Source of the DNA: Actinomycetospora lutea
Lineage (GTDB): Bacteria; Actinomycetota; Actinomycetes; Mycobacteriales; Pseudonocardiaceae
DNA length: 64,000 bases
NCBI RefSeq assembly: GCF_028737205.1
Contig: NZ_JAQZAL010000013.1
Location: 114,663-178,662 of the forward strand
Direction of reading: 5' to 3'
Below, piece by piece: positions 34,048 through 43,079 of this stretch; positions within the stretch are counted from its first letter, which is position 1; each line of letters starts with the position of its first letter. Under the pieces are notes generated by a model, which was not told the origin of the DNA, searched no databases, and saw only the letters and a list, made by a program, of their open reading frames with translations. The position numbers and the translations under genes were made by a program.

Positions 34048-35109
34048 TCATCCCACCGCGGCGGGCAGGCCTCCGTGGGCGCCGTGGGCACCGCGGAGGA
34101 ACCGGGCCGTGCGCGGCGAGTCTGCCAAGGCCGCGGACAGCGCGTCGAGGGCGGGCGCGACCTCGGTGGTCCGCAGCCCGGCGGGGATGGTCACGGTGCC
34201 GACCCAGTGCACGAAGCCGTCGAACAGCGTCGGGTCGTCGACGAACACCGCGGCCGCGAGGAAGTCGACGAGGTGGCCGAGGTCGTCGGCGAGCTCCTCG
34301 GACACCTCCCCGGCGTCGGGGCGGACGGCCGCGGCCGCGAGCGCCACGAGCTCGCCGCGGCGGGCGTGCAGCACCGCCTGCTCCTCGCGCCCGGACCGGT
34401 CCCCCGGCGTCCCCCGGGTCCCGGCGGGGTCGTGCCCGTCGGCGAACCACGGCCCGTCCGGGGAGGCGGCGAGCACGGCCGCCGCCGCGCGGGCGTCGGG
34501 GGCCCAGCCGTCGGCGCCGACCGCGCGGGCCCAGCGGCCGTCGGTGCCGAAGGCGGGCCCGCCGGCGAGCACCGGGGTGCCCGTCGCCCGGCACGCCTCG
34601 ACCATGCGCCGGGCCGCAGGCAGCCGCGAGGGCAGCGAGCTGGAGATCGCGACGAGGTCGGGGCCGACGCGGTGCACGTGGGTGGCGAGCTGCGCGGCGG
34701 GCACCGAGGCGCCGAGGAACTCGACCGCCCAGCCGTGGCGGGCGAGGACCTCGGCGAGCAGGCGCGCGGGCAGCCCGTGCCACTCGCCGTCGAGGCACGC
34801 GACCGCGACCGTGCCGACGCCGGTGGGCGCCGGGGCCGGCGCGTGGACGGCGACGGCGGCGACGACGCGCTCGCTGATGTGGGTGGCGACGTGCTCCTGC
34901 ACGACCGTCCACTCCCCCGCCGCCCAGCGGTCGCCGACCTCGCGCTGGGCACCGGCGACGACGTCGAGCAGCACGGTCTCCGGGTCGACGCCGGCGTCGA
35001 GGGCGTCGAGCGCAACGGCGACCGCCCCCCGCTCGTCGGCGTCGGCGAGCCGGTCGAGATAGGAGGCGCGCAGGGAGATGGCGTCGGTGGGCGGGGACGC
35101 GGTCGTCAC
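34048..35109 (-). CDS. Cobalamin-binding sensor protein, no DNA-binding domain
   Basis: 353 residues from a GTG overlapping the phosphatase stop (GTGA). Residues about 15-95 look like the four-helix cap of B12 sensors (LRASYLDRLADADERGAV; WTVVQEHVATHISERVV). Residues about 98-220 form the Rossmann-type B12 domain: GTVAVACLDGEWHGLPARLLAEVL with the lower-ligand His, then EFLGASVPAAQLATHVH and AISSSLPSRLPAARRM, GGPAFG. A further helical domain (about 245-345) has no family I recognise. Photoreceptor CarH has the same cap and B12 domain but also a MerR head, absent here; the phosphatase/STAS operon suggests the signal goes to partner switching instead. Confidence 0.8.
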   Translation of the reverse strand: MTTASPPTDAISLRASYLDRLADADERGAVAVALDALDAGVDPETVLLDVVAGAQREVGDRWAAGEWTVVQEHVATHISERVVAAVAVHAPAPAPTGVGTVAVACLDGEWHGLPARLLAEVLARHGWAVEFLGASVPAAQLATHVHRVGPDLVAISSSLPSRLPAARRMVEACRATGTPVLAGGPAFGTDGRWARAVGADGWAPDARAAAAVLAASPDGPWFADGHDPAGTRGTPGDRSGREEQAVLHARRGELVALAAAAVRPDAGEVSEELADDLGHLVDFLAAAVFVDDPTLFDGFVHWVGTVTIPAGLRTTEVAPALDALSAALADSPRTARFLRGAHGAHGGLPAAVG

Positions 35110-36794
35110 GCCTCACTCCTCGGTGCCTGGATGGCCAGCATCGCGACGTCGTCGTGGTCGTGCCCGTCGAGCCAGGAGACGACGGTCTGCTCGAGCTGCT
35201 CGCAGAGCACGGCGGCCGGCGCGCCCGCGCAGCGCGGGAGGGCCGCCGCGAGCCGCTCCTCGCCGAAGAAGTCGCCGGGACCGCGGGCCTCGACCACGCC
35301 GTCGCTGTAGAGCAGGCAGACGTCGCCGGGGCGCAGCAGCACCTCGGCCTCGCCGAAGCGGGCCTCGCGGATCCCGCCGACGAGCATCCCCGACACGGCG
35401 ACGGTCTCGACCTCGCCGGTGGTGCGCAGGACCAGCGGCGGTGGGTGCCCGCCCGTGGCCAGGCGCAGTTCGACGGTGCCGTCGCCGACCGGGCGGGCGT
35501 CGCCGAGCACCATCGTCGCGAAGCGCGGGCTCTCGTCGCGGGTGGCGACGGCGTCGAGCAGCGCGGTGTTGAGCAGCGGCAGCAGCCGGCCGGGCCGGTC
35601 CTCGAGCAGGCGCAGGGCGTGCCACGACTGGCGCACGCGTCCGGAGAGCACGGCGGCCTCGATGCCCTTGCCGCAGACGTCGCCGAGGAGGAACGCGGAG
35701 CGCTCCGCGCCCTGCGCCACCTCGTAGAAGTCGCCGCCGACGCGCATCGTCTCGCGGGCCGGGCGGTAGGCGGCGCCCCAGGCGATGCCCGGGGTGGCCG
35801 GGAGGCGCGGCGCGGCGAGGCTCTCCTGGAGGACGGCGCCGAGGTGGGCCTGCTCCTCGTGCAGGGCGGCCGCGGCCAGCGCGGTGCCGGCGCGGGCGAC
35901 GTAGGAGGTGAGCAGGTCCTCCTCGGCGGCGGCCAGCGGGTCGTCCCGGGCCGGGGCGTCGGCGCTGCGCGGGTCGGCGAGCACGACGACGGCCTCGACC
36001 ACGCCGGTGATCGGCACCGGGCAGGCCCGGACGGGGCCGGGGCGGGCGCCGAGGCCGGTGAGGGTGGCCAGCTCGTCGGCGAGCCACGGGCCGAGAGACT
36101 CGTCACCGGTGAGGGCCGCGGTCAGCGCGGGGACGCGGGCGAGGTCGGCGGCGCCCACGCGACCCAGCCGCGGGCGTCCGCCGCCCAGCTCGGCGCGGGC
36201 CCAGGTGACGGTGTCGTCGTGGCGCAGGACGAGCGTCGCGCCCGCGGCGAGGCGGGGCACGGCGAGGGCGACGACGCGGCGGGCGGTGCGGTCGAGGTGC
36301 AGCACGCCGTGCAGCGCGCGCCCGGCCTCGGCGAGGAAGGCGGCGCGCTCCTGGGCGGCGAGCAGGGTGTCGGTGCGCGCGTGCTCGCCGGTGACGTCGC
36401 GCAGGTACCAGGTGCTGTCGCCGTCCTGGGGCTCCGGCGGCGGCGGGGACGTGCCGAGACCGGGACCGCGGCGACCCCGGACGTGGCGCTCGCCGCCGGG
36501 GTGCTCGACGACCGCCTCGAACCCCTCCGGGACGCCGTCGCGCACCGCGCGGGCGAGGACCTCGCAGTGGGCGACGTCGACGACCTCGCCGACGCGCAGG
36601 CCGGGCAGCAGGGTGCGGGCGGCGGGGTTGGCGGCCCGGACGACGCCGGCGCGGTCGCAGACGACCACGCCCTCCTCGAAGCCCTCGAGCAGCGCGGGGC
36701 CGTCGGGCGGCGCGGGGGTGACCGGGGCGGCCGGCGACGGGGGCCCGGGGACACGGGTCGCGTCACGGGTCGGGGCGCCGCGGCGTCCCTCCAT
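35106..36794 (-). CDS. PAS-GAF-SpoIIE (PP2C) phosphatase, RsbU-like
   Basis: 562 residues. An N-terminal PAS-like part (about 33-140, FEEGVVVCDRAGVVRAANPAA), a GAF-like middle (about 150-320) and a C-terminal SpoIIE phosphatase domain (about 340-557). Metal-binding and core motifs are present: RVGGDFYE, LGDVCGKGIEAA, LATGGHPPP, LYSDGVVEAR and DDVAMLAI. It would remove phosphate from a STAS antagonist and so release a sigma factor under stress. The first gene of a three-gene operon with the B12-binding sensor and STAS protein, it is the natural effector of the sensor. Confidence 0.93.
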   Translation of the reverse strand: MEGRRGAPTRDATRVPGPPSPAAPVTPAPPDGPALLEGFEEGVVVCDRAGVVRAANPAARTLLPGLRVGEVVDVAHCEVLARAVRDGVPEGFEAVVEHPGGERHVRGRRGPGLGTSPPPPEPQDGDSTWYLRDVTGEHARTDTLLAAQERAAFLAEAGRALHGVLHLDRTARRVVALAVPRLAAGATLVLRHDDTVTWARAELGGGRPRLGRVGAADLARVPALTAALTGDESLGPWLADELATLTGLGARPGPVRACPVPITGVVEAVVVLADPRSADAPARDDPLAAAEEDLLTSYVARAGTALAAAALHEEQAHLGAVLQESLAAPRLPATPGIAWGAAYRPARETMRVGGDFYEVAQGAERSAFLLGDVCGKGIEAAVLSGRVRQSWHALRLLEDRPGRLLPLLNTALLDAVATRDESPRFATMVLGDARPVGDGTVELRLATGGHPPPLVLRTTGEVETVAVSGMLVGGIREARFGEAEVLLRPGDVCLLYSDGVVEARGPGDFFGEERLAAALPRCAGAPAAVLCEQLEQTVVSWLDGHDHDDVAMLAIQAPRSEA

Positions 36795-36984
36795 GGCCGT
36801 CCCCTCCCTTCGTGACGGTCGGCGTCACCCTAGTCGACCGACGACATCACCAGGCCGACGCGCCGCGCCCCGCACGATGAGCCGTCGGTGGTCGCGGACG
36901 AGCGGTGGGCGTGGCGGTGTCGCCGTCGCCGTCCCCCGGACGGGCCCGGGTGACACGAGCGCCCCGGGCGGGTACCGGCCCGCC

Positions 36985-37419
36985 ATGAGCATCACCCTCG
37001 AGCAGGCCCAGAGCATCGTGTCCGCCGCCCTCGCGCACGCCCGCGCGCAGGGGTACAAGCCGCTGACCGTGGCGGTGCTCGACCCCGGCGGCGCGCTCGT
37101 GGCGCTGGGCCGCGAGGACGGGTCGGGGTTCCTGCGCCCGGATGTCGCGACGGCCAAGGCGTACGGCGTGCTCGCGCTCGGCATGGACAGCCGGGCCATC
37201 GCGGCGCGGGCCGCCGACTCCGCGGAGTTCTTCACCTCGGTCGCCTCGCTGGCCGGCGGGAAGGTGTTCTCGGTGCCCGGCGGGGTCTTCGTCCACGACG
37301 ACGCGGGGACGCTGCTGGGCGCGGTCGGTGCCAGCGGTGACGCATCGCTGGCCGACGAGGAGGTCGTCGTCGCCGGCATCCGCGCCGCGGGCCTCACCCC
37401 GCGCACGGGCGCGGAGTAG
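36985..37419 (+). CDS. GlcG/HbpS heme-binding-like protein
   Basis: 144 residues from the ATG at 36985. The DUF336/GlcG pattern is clear: LEQAQSIVSAALAHARAQG, TVAVLDPGGALVALGREDGS, VATAKAYGVLALGMDSR and KVFSVPGGVFVHDD. HbpS of Streptomyces binds heme and works with a sensor kinase, but that form is secreted and this one has no signal peptide, so it may be the cytoplasmic GlcG type. It ends four bases before a copy of the 40-bp repeat and converges with the SbnB-like gene. Confidence 0.85.
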   Translation: MSITLEQAQSIVSAALAHARAQGYKPLTVAVLDPGGALVALGREDGSGFLRPDVATAKAYGVLALGMDSRAIAARAADSAEFFTSVASLAGGKVFSVPGGVFVHDDAGTLLGAVGASGDASLADEEVVVAGIRAAGLTPRTGAE

Positions 37420-37423
37420 GGAC

Positions 37424-37463
37424 GTGAGCGAACTTCGGGGCGATAGCACCGAAGTTCGCTCAC
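37424..37463. repeat. 40-bp palindromic repeat, copy 3
   Basis: Left arm gtgagcgaacttcgggg and right arm accgaagttcgctcac with loop bases CGATAGC; the arms differ at one pair. It lies between the convergent HbpS-like and SbnB-like genes, four bases after one stop and six before the other. Confidence 0.85.
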
Positions 37464-37469
37464 GAGGGG

Positions 37470-38486
37470 TCAGGGCTGGATGATGGTGCCGAGGTCGCGG
37501 GCGAGGGCGGCGTCGTGGACGTCGGCGGCGAGGGCCACGTCGAGCACGCCCATGCCGAACGGGTTGGACAGGACGACGTCGGTGTCCCGGGCGCGCCCCG
37601 GGTGCGTGCCGGCGACGACGTCGGCCAGCGTCGCGTCGACCGTGCGCGCCCCGTCCTTGCTCTCCCCCGGCGCGGCGAGCGTGCCCTCGCGCAGCATCCG
37701 TCCCAGCAGGCGCCGGTCGTCGGCGGCGATGAGGTCCCAGTCGTCGATGACGACCAGGTCCGCGCCCGCCACGACCTCGGGCAGCACGTCGTCCAGGGAC
37801 ACGTGCGCGACCAGCGCGCCCGGGGCGAGCCAGTCGAGGGCGATGTAGCCGGTGGTCGTCGTCGTGGTGCAGACGACCAGGCCGGCGCCCTCGACGGCGG
37901 CGCGCGGGTCGTCGGCCACGTCGGCGCGGCGCAGGGCGGCGAATGCGCGGGCACGGGCGGGATCCAGGTCGTGGACGACCACCGAGGCGTCCGGGTACTC
38001 GGCGCCCAGCAGGTCCAGGTGCGACTCGGCGAGCGCCCCGCACCCGAGCACCGCGATCCGGTCGAGCCCCGGCGCGGCGAGCAGGCGCGCCGACAGCACG
38101 GTGTACGCCGCGGTCCGGGTGGCCGAGATCCAGGCGGCCTCGAGCATGGCGACCGGGCGCGCGGTGTCGGGGTCGAACAGGAACGTCCAGCCCTGGGCGC
38201 GCGGCATGCCCCGCGAGGGGTTGTCGAGGCTCGAGTTGATCACCTTGAGGCCGACCGCCGGCCGGTCGCCCCACACCGCCCCGGGCAGCGCGAGGCTGCG
38301 CGCGAACACTCCCGACGACGGCGTGTGCCAGGGCAGGTAGGCCTCGTCGGGCAGGGTCGTCGCGCCGCGGGCGTGGGCGAGCAGCGTGGCCTGCACGCTC
38401 GCGACGGGGTCGACGGCGGCGGACGCGGCCAGCACGTCGTCGCGGCGCAGCACGCGTAGGGCCGGCTCGGCACTCGGGGTCGTCAC
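37470..38486 (-). CDS. sbnB: SbnB-like N-(2-amino-2-carboxyethyl)-L-glutamate dehydrogenase
   Basis: 338 residues from the GTG at 38486, which has GGAAGGA nine bases before it. It belongs to the ornithine-cyclodeaminase/mu-crystallin family: VGLKVINSSLDNPSRGMPRA, ISATRTAAYTVLSARLLA and the NAD-binding AVLGCGALAESHL followed by VVVHDLDPARA. SbnB uses NAD+ to oxidise the SbnA product to L-2,3-diaminopropionate and 2-oxoglutarate. The NSSLDNPSRGMPRA region and SNPFGMGVLDVALA tail fit SbnB better than ornithine cyclodeaminase. It lies about 23 kb from the other siderophore genes and is bracketed by repeat copies at 37424-37463 and 38512-38552. No iron box is visible before it. Confidence 0.85.
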   Translation of the reverse strand: MTTPSAEPALRVLRRDDVLAASAAVDPVASVQATLLAHARGATTLPDEAYLPWHTPSSGVFARSLALPGAVWGDRPAVGLKVINSSLDNPSRGMPRAQGWTFLFDPDTARPVAMLEAAWISATRTAAYTVLSARLLAAPGLDRIAVLGCGALAESHLDLLGAEYPDASVVVHDLDPARARAFAALRRADVADDPRAAVEGAGLVVCTTTTTTGYIALDWLAPGALVAHVSLDDVLPEVVAGADLVVIDDWDLIAADDRRLLGRMLREGTLAAPGESKDGARTVDATLADVVAGTHPGRARDTDVVLSNPFGMGVLDVALAADVHDAALARDLGTIIQP

Positions 38487-38511
38487 GGCACGCAATCCTT
38501 CCACCCCCGAG

Positions 38512-38552
38512 GCGAGCGAGACATCGGTGTTCTGGGCCCGGAGTTCGCTCAC
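38512..38552. repeat. 40-bp palindromic repeat, decayed copy 4
   Basis: On the minus strand it reads gtgagcgaactccgggc... and ends in TCTCGCTCGC. It keeps the outer arms and length (41 bases) but has a different centre and a few mismatches. It lies 26 bases upstream of the SbnB-like start. Confidence 0.6.
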
Positions 38553-38664
38553 ATGGGCCGGTCGACGCAGCGTGCACGCGGCCGTCCGGGCGCTTTCTTC
38601 CGGTTCCCGGGCGCGTCGCCGTGCCGAACGGGCACAGTGCGTCACGACCAGGAGGAGGTGGCGG

Positions 38665-39309
38665 GTGACGGGGGGTGGGCACCATCGCGGCCGCATCACC
38701 GGCGTGCCCGGCGGGGCGCACTGGTGGGGCGGCCGGGGTCCCTCCGGCGGCGGCACCCACGCCGCGCCCGGCGGACGCCGGCGCCGGACACCGTTCGTGC
38801 TCGTCGCGCTCGCCGTGCTGCTGCTGGGTGGCGCGGCCGTGACCGTCGCGCTGACGCAGGGCGGCTCGTCGACCCCGCCCGCCCCCGCCGCGTCGGTCGC
38901 CCCCGCGGCCCCGGACACGCCCGACGCCACCCCGCGCCCCGCCGGCCGGAGCGGCCCCGACACCGCCGTCCTGCAGGGCACGGTCGACGAGCTCCTTGCC
39001 ACGGCCCCGCTGCGCTTCCCCGCCGACAGCGCCACGCCCGCCCCGGAGGCGGGCGCGTCGGTGTCACGCCTCGCCGCCGTCCTGCGGGCGTCGCCGGGTC
39101 CGCCGGTCACCGTCGAGGGCCACACCGCCCCCGCGGGCGACGACACCGGCGACGCGCAGGCGCTCTCGCAGCAGCGCGCCGAGGAGGTCGTGCGCCGGCT
39201 GGAGGCGGCCGGGGTGCCCGCCGGCAGCCTCACCGCCGTCGGCGTCGGAGCCGCCCGCCCGCTCGCGTCGCTCGACGCGAGCCGGCGGGTGGAGATCCGG
39301 GTGGGCTAG
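38665..39309 (+). CDS. Membrane-anchored OmpA-like domain protein
   Basis: 214 residues from a GTG at 38665 that follows GGAGGAGG. After a glycine/arginine-rich start comes one membrane helix (FVLVALAVLLLGGAAVTVAL, about 48-67), a Pro/Ala linker, then an OmpA-like C-terminal domain: LRFPADSATP, VTVEGHTAP, SQQRAEEVVRRLEAAGV, ARPLASLDASRRVEIRV. The domain binds peptidoglycan in other proteins. Its stop overlaps the convergent fdhA stop in CTAG. The ArfA-type proteins of mycobacteria are a parallel. Confidence 0.82.
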   Translation: MTGGGHHRGRITGVPGGAHWWGGRGPSGGGTHAAPGGRRRRTPFVLVALAVLLLGGAAVTVALTQGGSSTPPAPAASVAPAAPDTPDATPRPAGRSGPDTAVLQGTVDELLATAPLRFPADSATPAPEAGASVSRLAAVLRASPGPPVTVEGHTAPAGDDTGDAQALSQQRAEEVVRRLEAAGVPAGSLTAVGVGAARPLASLDASRRVEIRVG

Positions 39310-42300
39310 ATGCCCGCCCGCTTCCGGTAGCCCTCCACGAACGTCGGCAGCTCCGGGCCCCGCGGCCGGCGCCCGGCGACGACGTCGCAGGTCCCGGTCT
39401 TGGTGTCCATGATGTGGACGTTCGGGTCCAGCGAGATGCCGATGAGCTCGTTCGCGGCGTCGCCGGTGACCAGCCCGTTCGGCCCCCAGTGCCACGGCAG
39501 GCCCACCTGGTGCACGGTCTCGCCGGCGATCCGCAGCGGCTTCATCCGCTCGGTGACCACGACCCGCGCCTCGATCGCCGACCGTGCGGTCACGATCGTC
39601 GCCCACCCGGTGTGCTCGAGACCCCGCTCGGCGGCCAGCGCCGGGGAGACCTCGACGAACATCTCCGGCGCCAGCTCCGCGAGGTAGGGCGTCCAGCGGC
39701 TCATCCCGCCCGCGGTGTGGTGCTCGGCGATGCGGAACGTCGTGAACGCGTACGGGAACACCTCGGAGCCGGGCTGGTGGTCCGACGGGTTGTAGGGGTT
39801 GTCGTCGCGGACGAAGCGCTCCCGCGCCGGGTTGGCCCGGGTCAGCGGGTGCAGCGCGTTGCGGGTCGGCGCCTCTTCGGGCTCGTAGTGCACCGGCATC
39901 GGCCCGTCGGCGAGCCCAGTCGGCGCGTAGAGCCACACCCGCCCGTCGGCCTGCATGATGAACGGCTCGTCGCCGGCGATCGCGTCCTGCGCGACCGCAC
40001 CGTCCGGAGGCCGGTACGACGGTGGCTTGTCGGCCTCGAAGTCCGGCACGTCGTGGCCGGTCCAGCGCTGCTCGTCGGGGTCCCACCAGACGTAGGCCTT
40101 GCGCTCGCTCCACGGCCTGCCCTCGGGGTCGGCCGAGGCGCGGTTGTAGAGCACGCGGCGGTTCATCGGCCACGCCCAGCCCCACTCCAGCGCCGCCGGG
40201 CTCTCCCCGCCCGCGGGCACGCGGCGCGCCGCCTGGTTGACCCCGTCGGCGTAGACCCCGGAGTAGATCCAGCAGCCGCAGGCCGTCGACCCGTCGTCAC
40301 GCAGCGCCGTGTAGCCCGACACCGGCGTCCCGTCGGCGTCGACGCCGCTGATCTCCTTGAGGATCGCGTGGGCGTCCGGGTCGCCGTGGACGCCCTCGGT
40401 CGGGTAGTCCCAGGTCAGCGCCTGGATCGCCGCGTCCCGGGACAGCCCGGACCCGGCCAGCTTCGCCCGGATCCGCAAGCCCAGCTCGTGGGCGAACCAC
40501 AGGTCGCTGCGGGCGTCGCCCGGCGGCTCGACCGCCTGGTGGCGCCACTGCAGCAGCCGCTGGGTGTTGGTGAACGACCCGGCCTTCTCGACGTGCGTGG
40601 CCGCGGGCAGCAGGAAGACCTCGGTGCCGATGTCCTCGGTGCGCATCTCCCCGGTCTCGATCTCCGGGCCGTCGCGCCAGAACGTCGCGGTCTCGATCTC
40701 CTGCAGGTCGCGCACGACGAGCCACTTCAGCGCGGCGAGCCCGAGGCGCTGCTGCTTCGAGTTGGTCGTGCCGACCGCGGGGTTCTCCCCGAGGACGAGG
40801 TAGCCCTCGCACTTCTGGTCGATCATGTTCAGCACCGTGGTGAACGTGCTGTGGTCGCCGGTGATGCGGGGCACGAGGTCGAAGCAGTAGTCGTTCTCCG
40901 CCGTCGCCGCGTCCCCGAACCACGCCTTGAGCAGGCTGACCATGTAGGCGGGCATGTTGCCCCAGAAGCCCTTGGACGCGGCGTCGGCCTCGACGAAGTC
41001 GGCCAGTGTCATCTTCTTGTGGGCGTGCGGCATCGGGATGTAGCCCGGCAGCAGGTCGTAGAGCGTGGGGATGTCGGTCGAGCCCTGGATGGTCGCGTGC
41101 CCGCGCAGCGCCATGATGCCGCCGCCGGGCCGGCCGATGTTGCCGAGCAGCCCCTGCAGGATCGAGGCGCAACGGATGTACTGCACGCCGACCGTGTGCT
41201 GGGTCCAGCCGACCGAGTAGATCCACATCGTGGTGCGCTCGCGCCCGGAGTTCGCGCAGATCGCCTCGGCGACCGTGCGGAACTGGTCGGGCGACATCCC
41301 GCAGACCCGCGACACCGTCTCCGGGGTGTAGCGGGCGAAGTGCCGCCGCAGCACCTGGTAGACGCAGCGCGGGTGCTGCAGGGTGTCGTCGCGGACCGGC
41401 TCGCCGGTGACGGTGGCCCCGCCCGATCCCGCGCTCTCGGACTGGCCGAGCAGGTGCGTGAGGCGGTGCGACTCGCGGCGCATCTCGGGCTGGTGGGTGT
41501 CGGAGTCCCAGGCGTCCCGGTCGCCGGACGCGGCGGCGACGTCGGCGCCCTCGTACTGCCACGTCGTGGTGTCGTAGCTGCACGTCTCGGGGTCCCAGCC
41601 GGAGAACAGGCCGTCGTCGTCACCCGCGTCGACGAAGTCCTCGCGGACCAGCATCGGCGCGTTCGTGTAGGCGACGACGTACTCCCGGAAGTCGCGCTCG
41701 TTCTCCAGCACGTAGTTGATCAACCCGCCGAGGAACGCGATGTCGGTGCCCGGGCGGATCGGGACGTGCGCGTCGGCGACGGCGCTGGTGCGGGTGAACC
41801 GCGGGTCGACGTGGATGATCCGGGCGCCGCGGGCCTTCGCCTCCATCACCCACTGGAAGCCGACCGGGTGCGCCTCGGCCATGTTCGACCCCTCGAGGAC
41901 GACGCAGTCGGCCTGCGCGATGTCCTGCTGGGTGTTGGTGGCGCCGCCGCGCCCGAAGCTGGTCCCCAGACCGGGGACGGTGGAGCTGTGTCAAATGCGC
42001 GCCTGGTTCTCCACCTGGACGGCGCCGAGCGCGGTGTAGAGCTTCTTGAGGAGGTAGTTCTCCTCGTTGTCCAGCGTCGCCCCGCCGAGGTGCGCGAAGC
42101 CGAGCGTGCGGCGCAGCACCCGCCCCTCGCCGTCGGTGTCCTCCCAGGTCCGCGCGCGGGACTCGATGATGCGGTCGGCGATCATGTCCATCGCCGTGCC
42201 GAGCTCGAGGTCCTCCCAGTCGGTGCCGCCCGGACGCCGGTAGCGCACCCTGGTGAGCCGGGACGGGGAGGTCACCAGCGACAGGCTCGACGACCCGCGC

Positions 42301-42569
42301 GGGCAGAGCCGGCCGCGGCTGATCGGCGAATCGGGATCGCCCTCGATGTGGGTCACCCGACCCTCGCGGCTGTAGATCTTCTGTCCGCAGCCGACGGCGC
42401 AGAACGGACAGACCGACCGGGTCACCGTGTCGGCGTCGGCGGTCCGGGCGTGGTCGCGCGGGCCGTTCGACTCGACCGCCGCCCCGCGACCCAACGGGTC
42501 GGGGCCGGTGAGCTGGCGGAACAACGGCCAGGAGCGGACGAGGTCCGCGGCACGACGGGGCAGGCTCAC
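39306..42569 (-). CDS. fdhA: Formate dehydrogenase alpha subunit, selenocysteine-containing
   Basis: 1087 residues including one selenocysteine, read through TGA at 41991-41993. The N-terminal [4Fe-4S] motif is C54-x2-C57-x3-C61...C89; then follow the Mo-bisMGD domains, the Sec site QARI-U-HSSTVPGLGTSFGRGGATN, QADCVVLEGSNMAEAHPVGF, and a C-terminal domain ending TCDVVAGRRPRG as in the E. coli FdnG/FdoG type. Sec193 coordinates the metal and takes formate to CO2. I see no Tat signal (no S/T-RR-x-F), so the enzyme is probably cytoplasmic. No beta (FeS) or gamma subunit gene lies beside it; upstream is a small membrane protein on the opposite strand. Selenocysteine machinery (selA-D, selC) must exist elsewhere in the genome. 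Confidence 0.92.
41962..41993 (-). promoter_or_regulatory. SECIS element and UGA(Sec) codon of fdhA
   Basis: After TGA the minus strand reads CACAGCTCCACC, then the hairpin GTCCCC-GGTCT-GGGGAC. The stem is six perfect pairs and the apical loop GGUCU is the one bound by SelB in E. coli fdhF. The 18 bases between UGA and GGUCU equal the spacing I recall for E. coli fdhF. This supports a recoded UGA rather than a nonsense mutation. Confidence 0.92.
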
Positions 42570-42664
42570 GGGGGGCGCCTCCGTCGGGATCCGGGTGGTG
42601 GTGGGCGCCCGGCTCCCGAGGTGAACCGGCGTCGGAGAACGGAGTCACCGGCTCGGCGCTCGCG

Positions 42665-42678
42665 CAAACCGGGGTTTG
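42665..42678. promoter_or_regulatory. Palindrome between fdhA and the YrhK-type gene
   Basis: CAAACC-GG-GGTTTG is a perfect inverted repeat in the 173-base divergent gap, 96 bases before fdhA and 65 before the other gene. It could be an operator for either; the regulator is unknown. Confidence 0.4.
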
Positions 42679-42742
42679 TGACACGCCCGGAATCCCCACT
42701 TCCCTCCCCATCGAGAACACATCCCGACACCGTGGAGGGTCG

Positions 42743-43078
42743 ATGAGCCAGGACACGAGCAGCGAGACCGAGGACCAGGGCCAGGACCCCGACGCCGGCC
42801 ACGAGGGTCAGTCCATCACCATCTCGCTCGGCAACCAGGAGATCGTGCTGCGCCAGCGCTACGAGCTGCTCAGCATCATCAACGACATCGGGATCTTCCT
42901 GTTCTTCACCATCGGCAGCATCGCCTTCTACTGGCACGAGCTGTTCAACGTCGGGGTGACGCTGTTCGTCATCGGCAGCGTCCAGCTCGGCTTCCGGCCG
43001 CTGATCCGCTTCTTCCGGCGGGTGCAGCTGCGCAGCATCACCAGGGGCATGCCGCACGAGGTGGCCCGGGACTTCTGA
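42743..43078 (+). CDS. YrhK-domain small membrane protein
   Basis: 111 residues from an ATG preceded by GGAGGG. An acidic N-terminus, then a YrhK-like core with two membrane helices (INDIGIFLFFTIGSIAFYW and NVGVTLFVIGSVQLGF) and a basic tail. YrhK proteins sit near formate or nitrogen metabolism genes in some bacilli, and here it diverges from fdhA, but no function is established. Its stop is one base before a copy of the 40-bp repeat. Confidence 0.75.
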   Translation: MSQDTSSETEDQGQDPDAGHEGQSITISLGNQEIVLRQRYELLSIINDIGIFLFFTIGSIAFYWHELFNVGVTLFVIGSVQLGFRPLIRFFRRVQLRSITRGMPHEVARDF

Positions 43079-43079
43079 T

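Noticed and set aside
41882..42569. fdhA as two separate genes divided by TGA at 41991
   Set aside because: The TGA sits at the family's selenocysteine position and is followed by a SECIS hairpin at the right distance, so a single recoded gene is better.
38553..42746. A 1397-codon open frame on the plus strand opposite fdhA
   Set aside because: It is antisense to a conserved formate dehydrogenase, has an Arg/Pro/Val-rich composition typical of GC-driven shadow frames, and shows no family motif.
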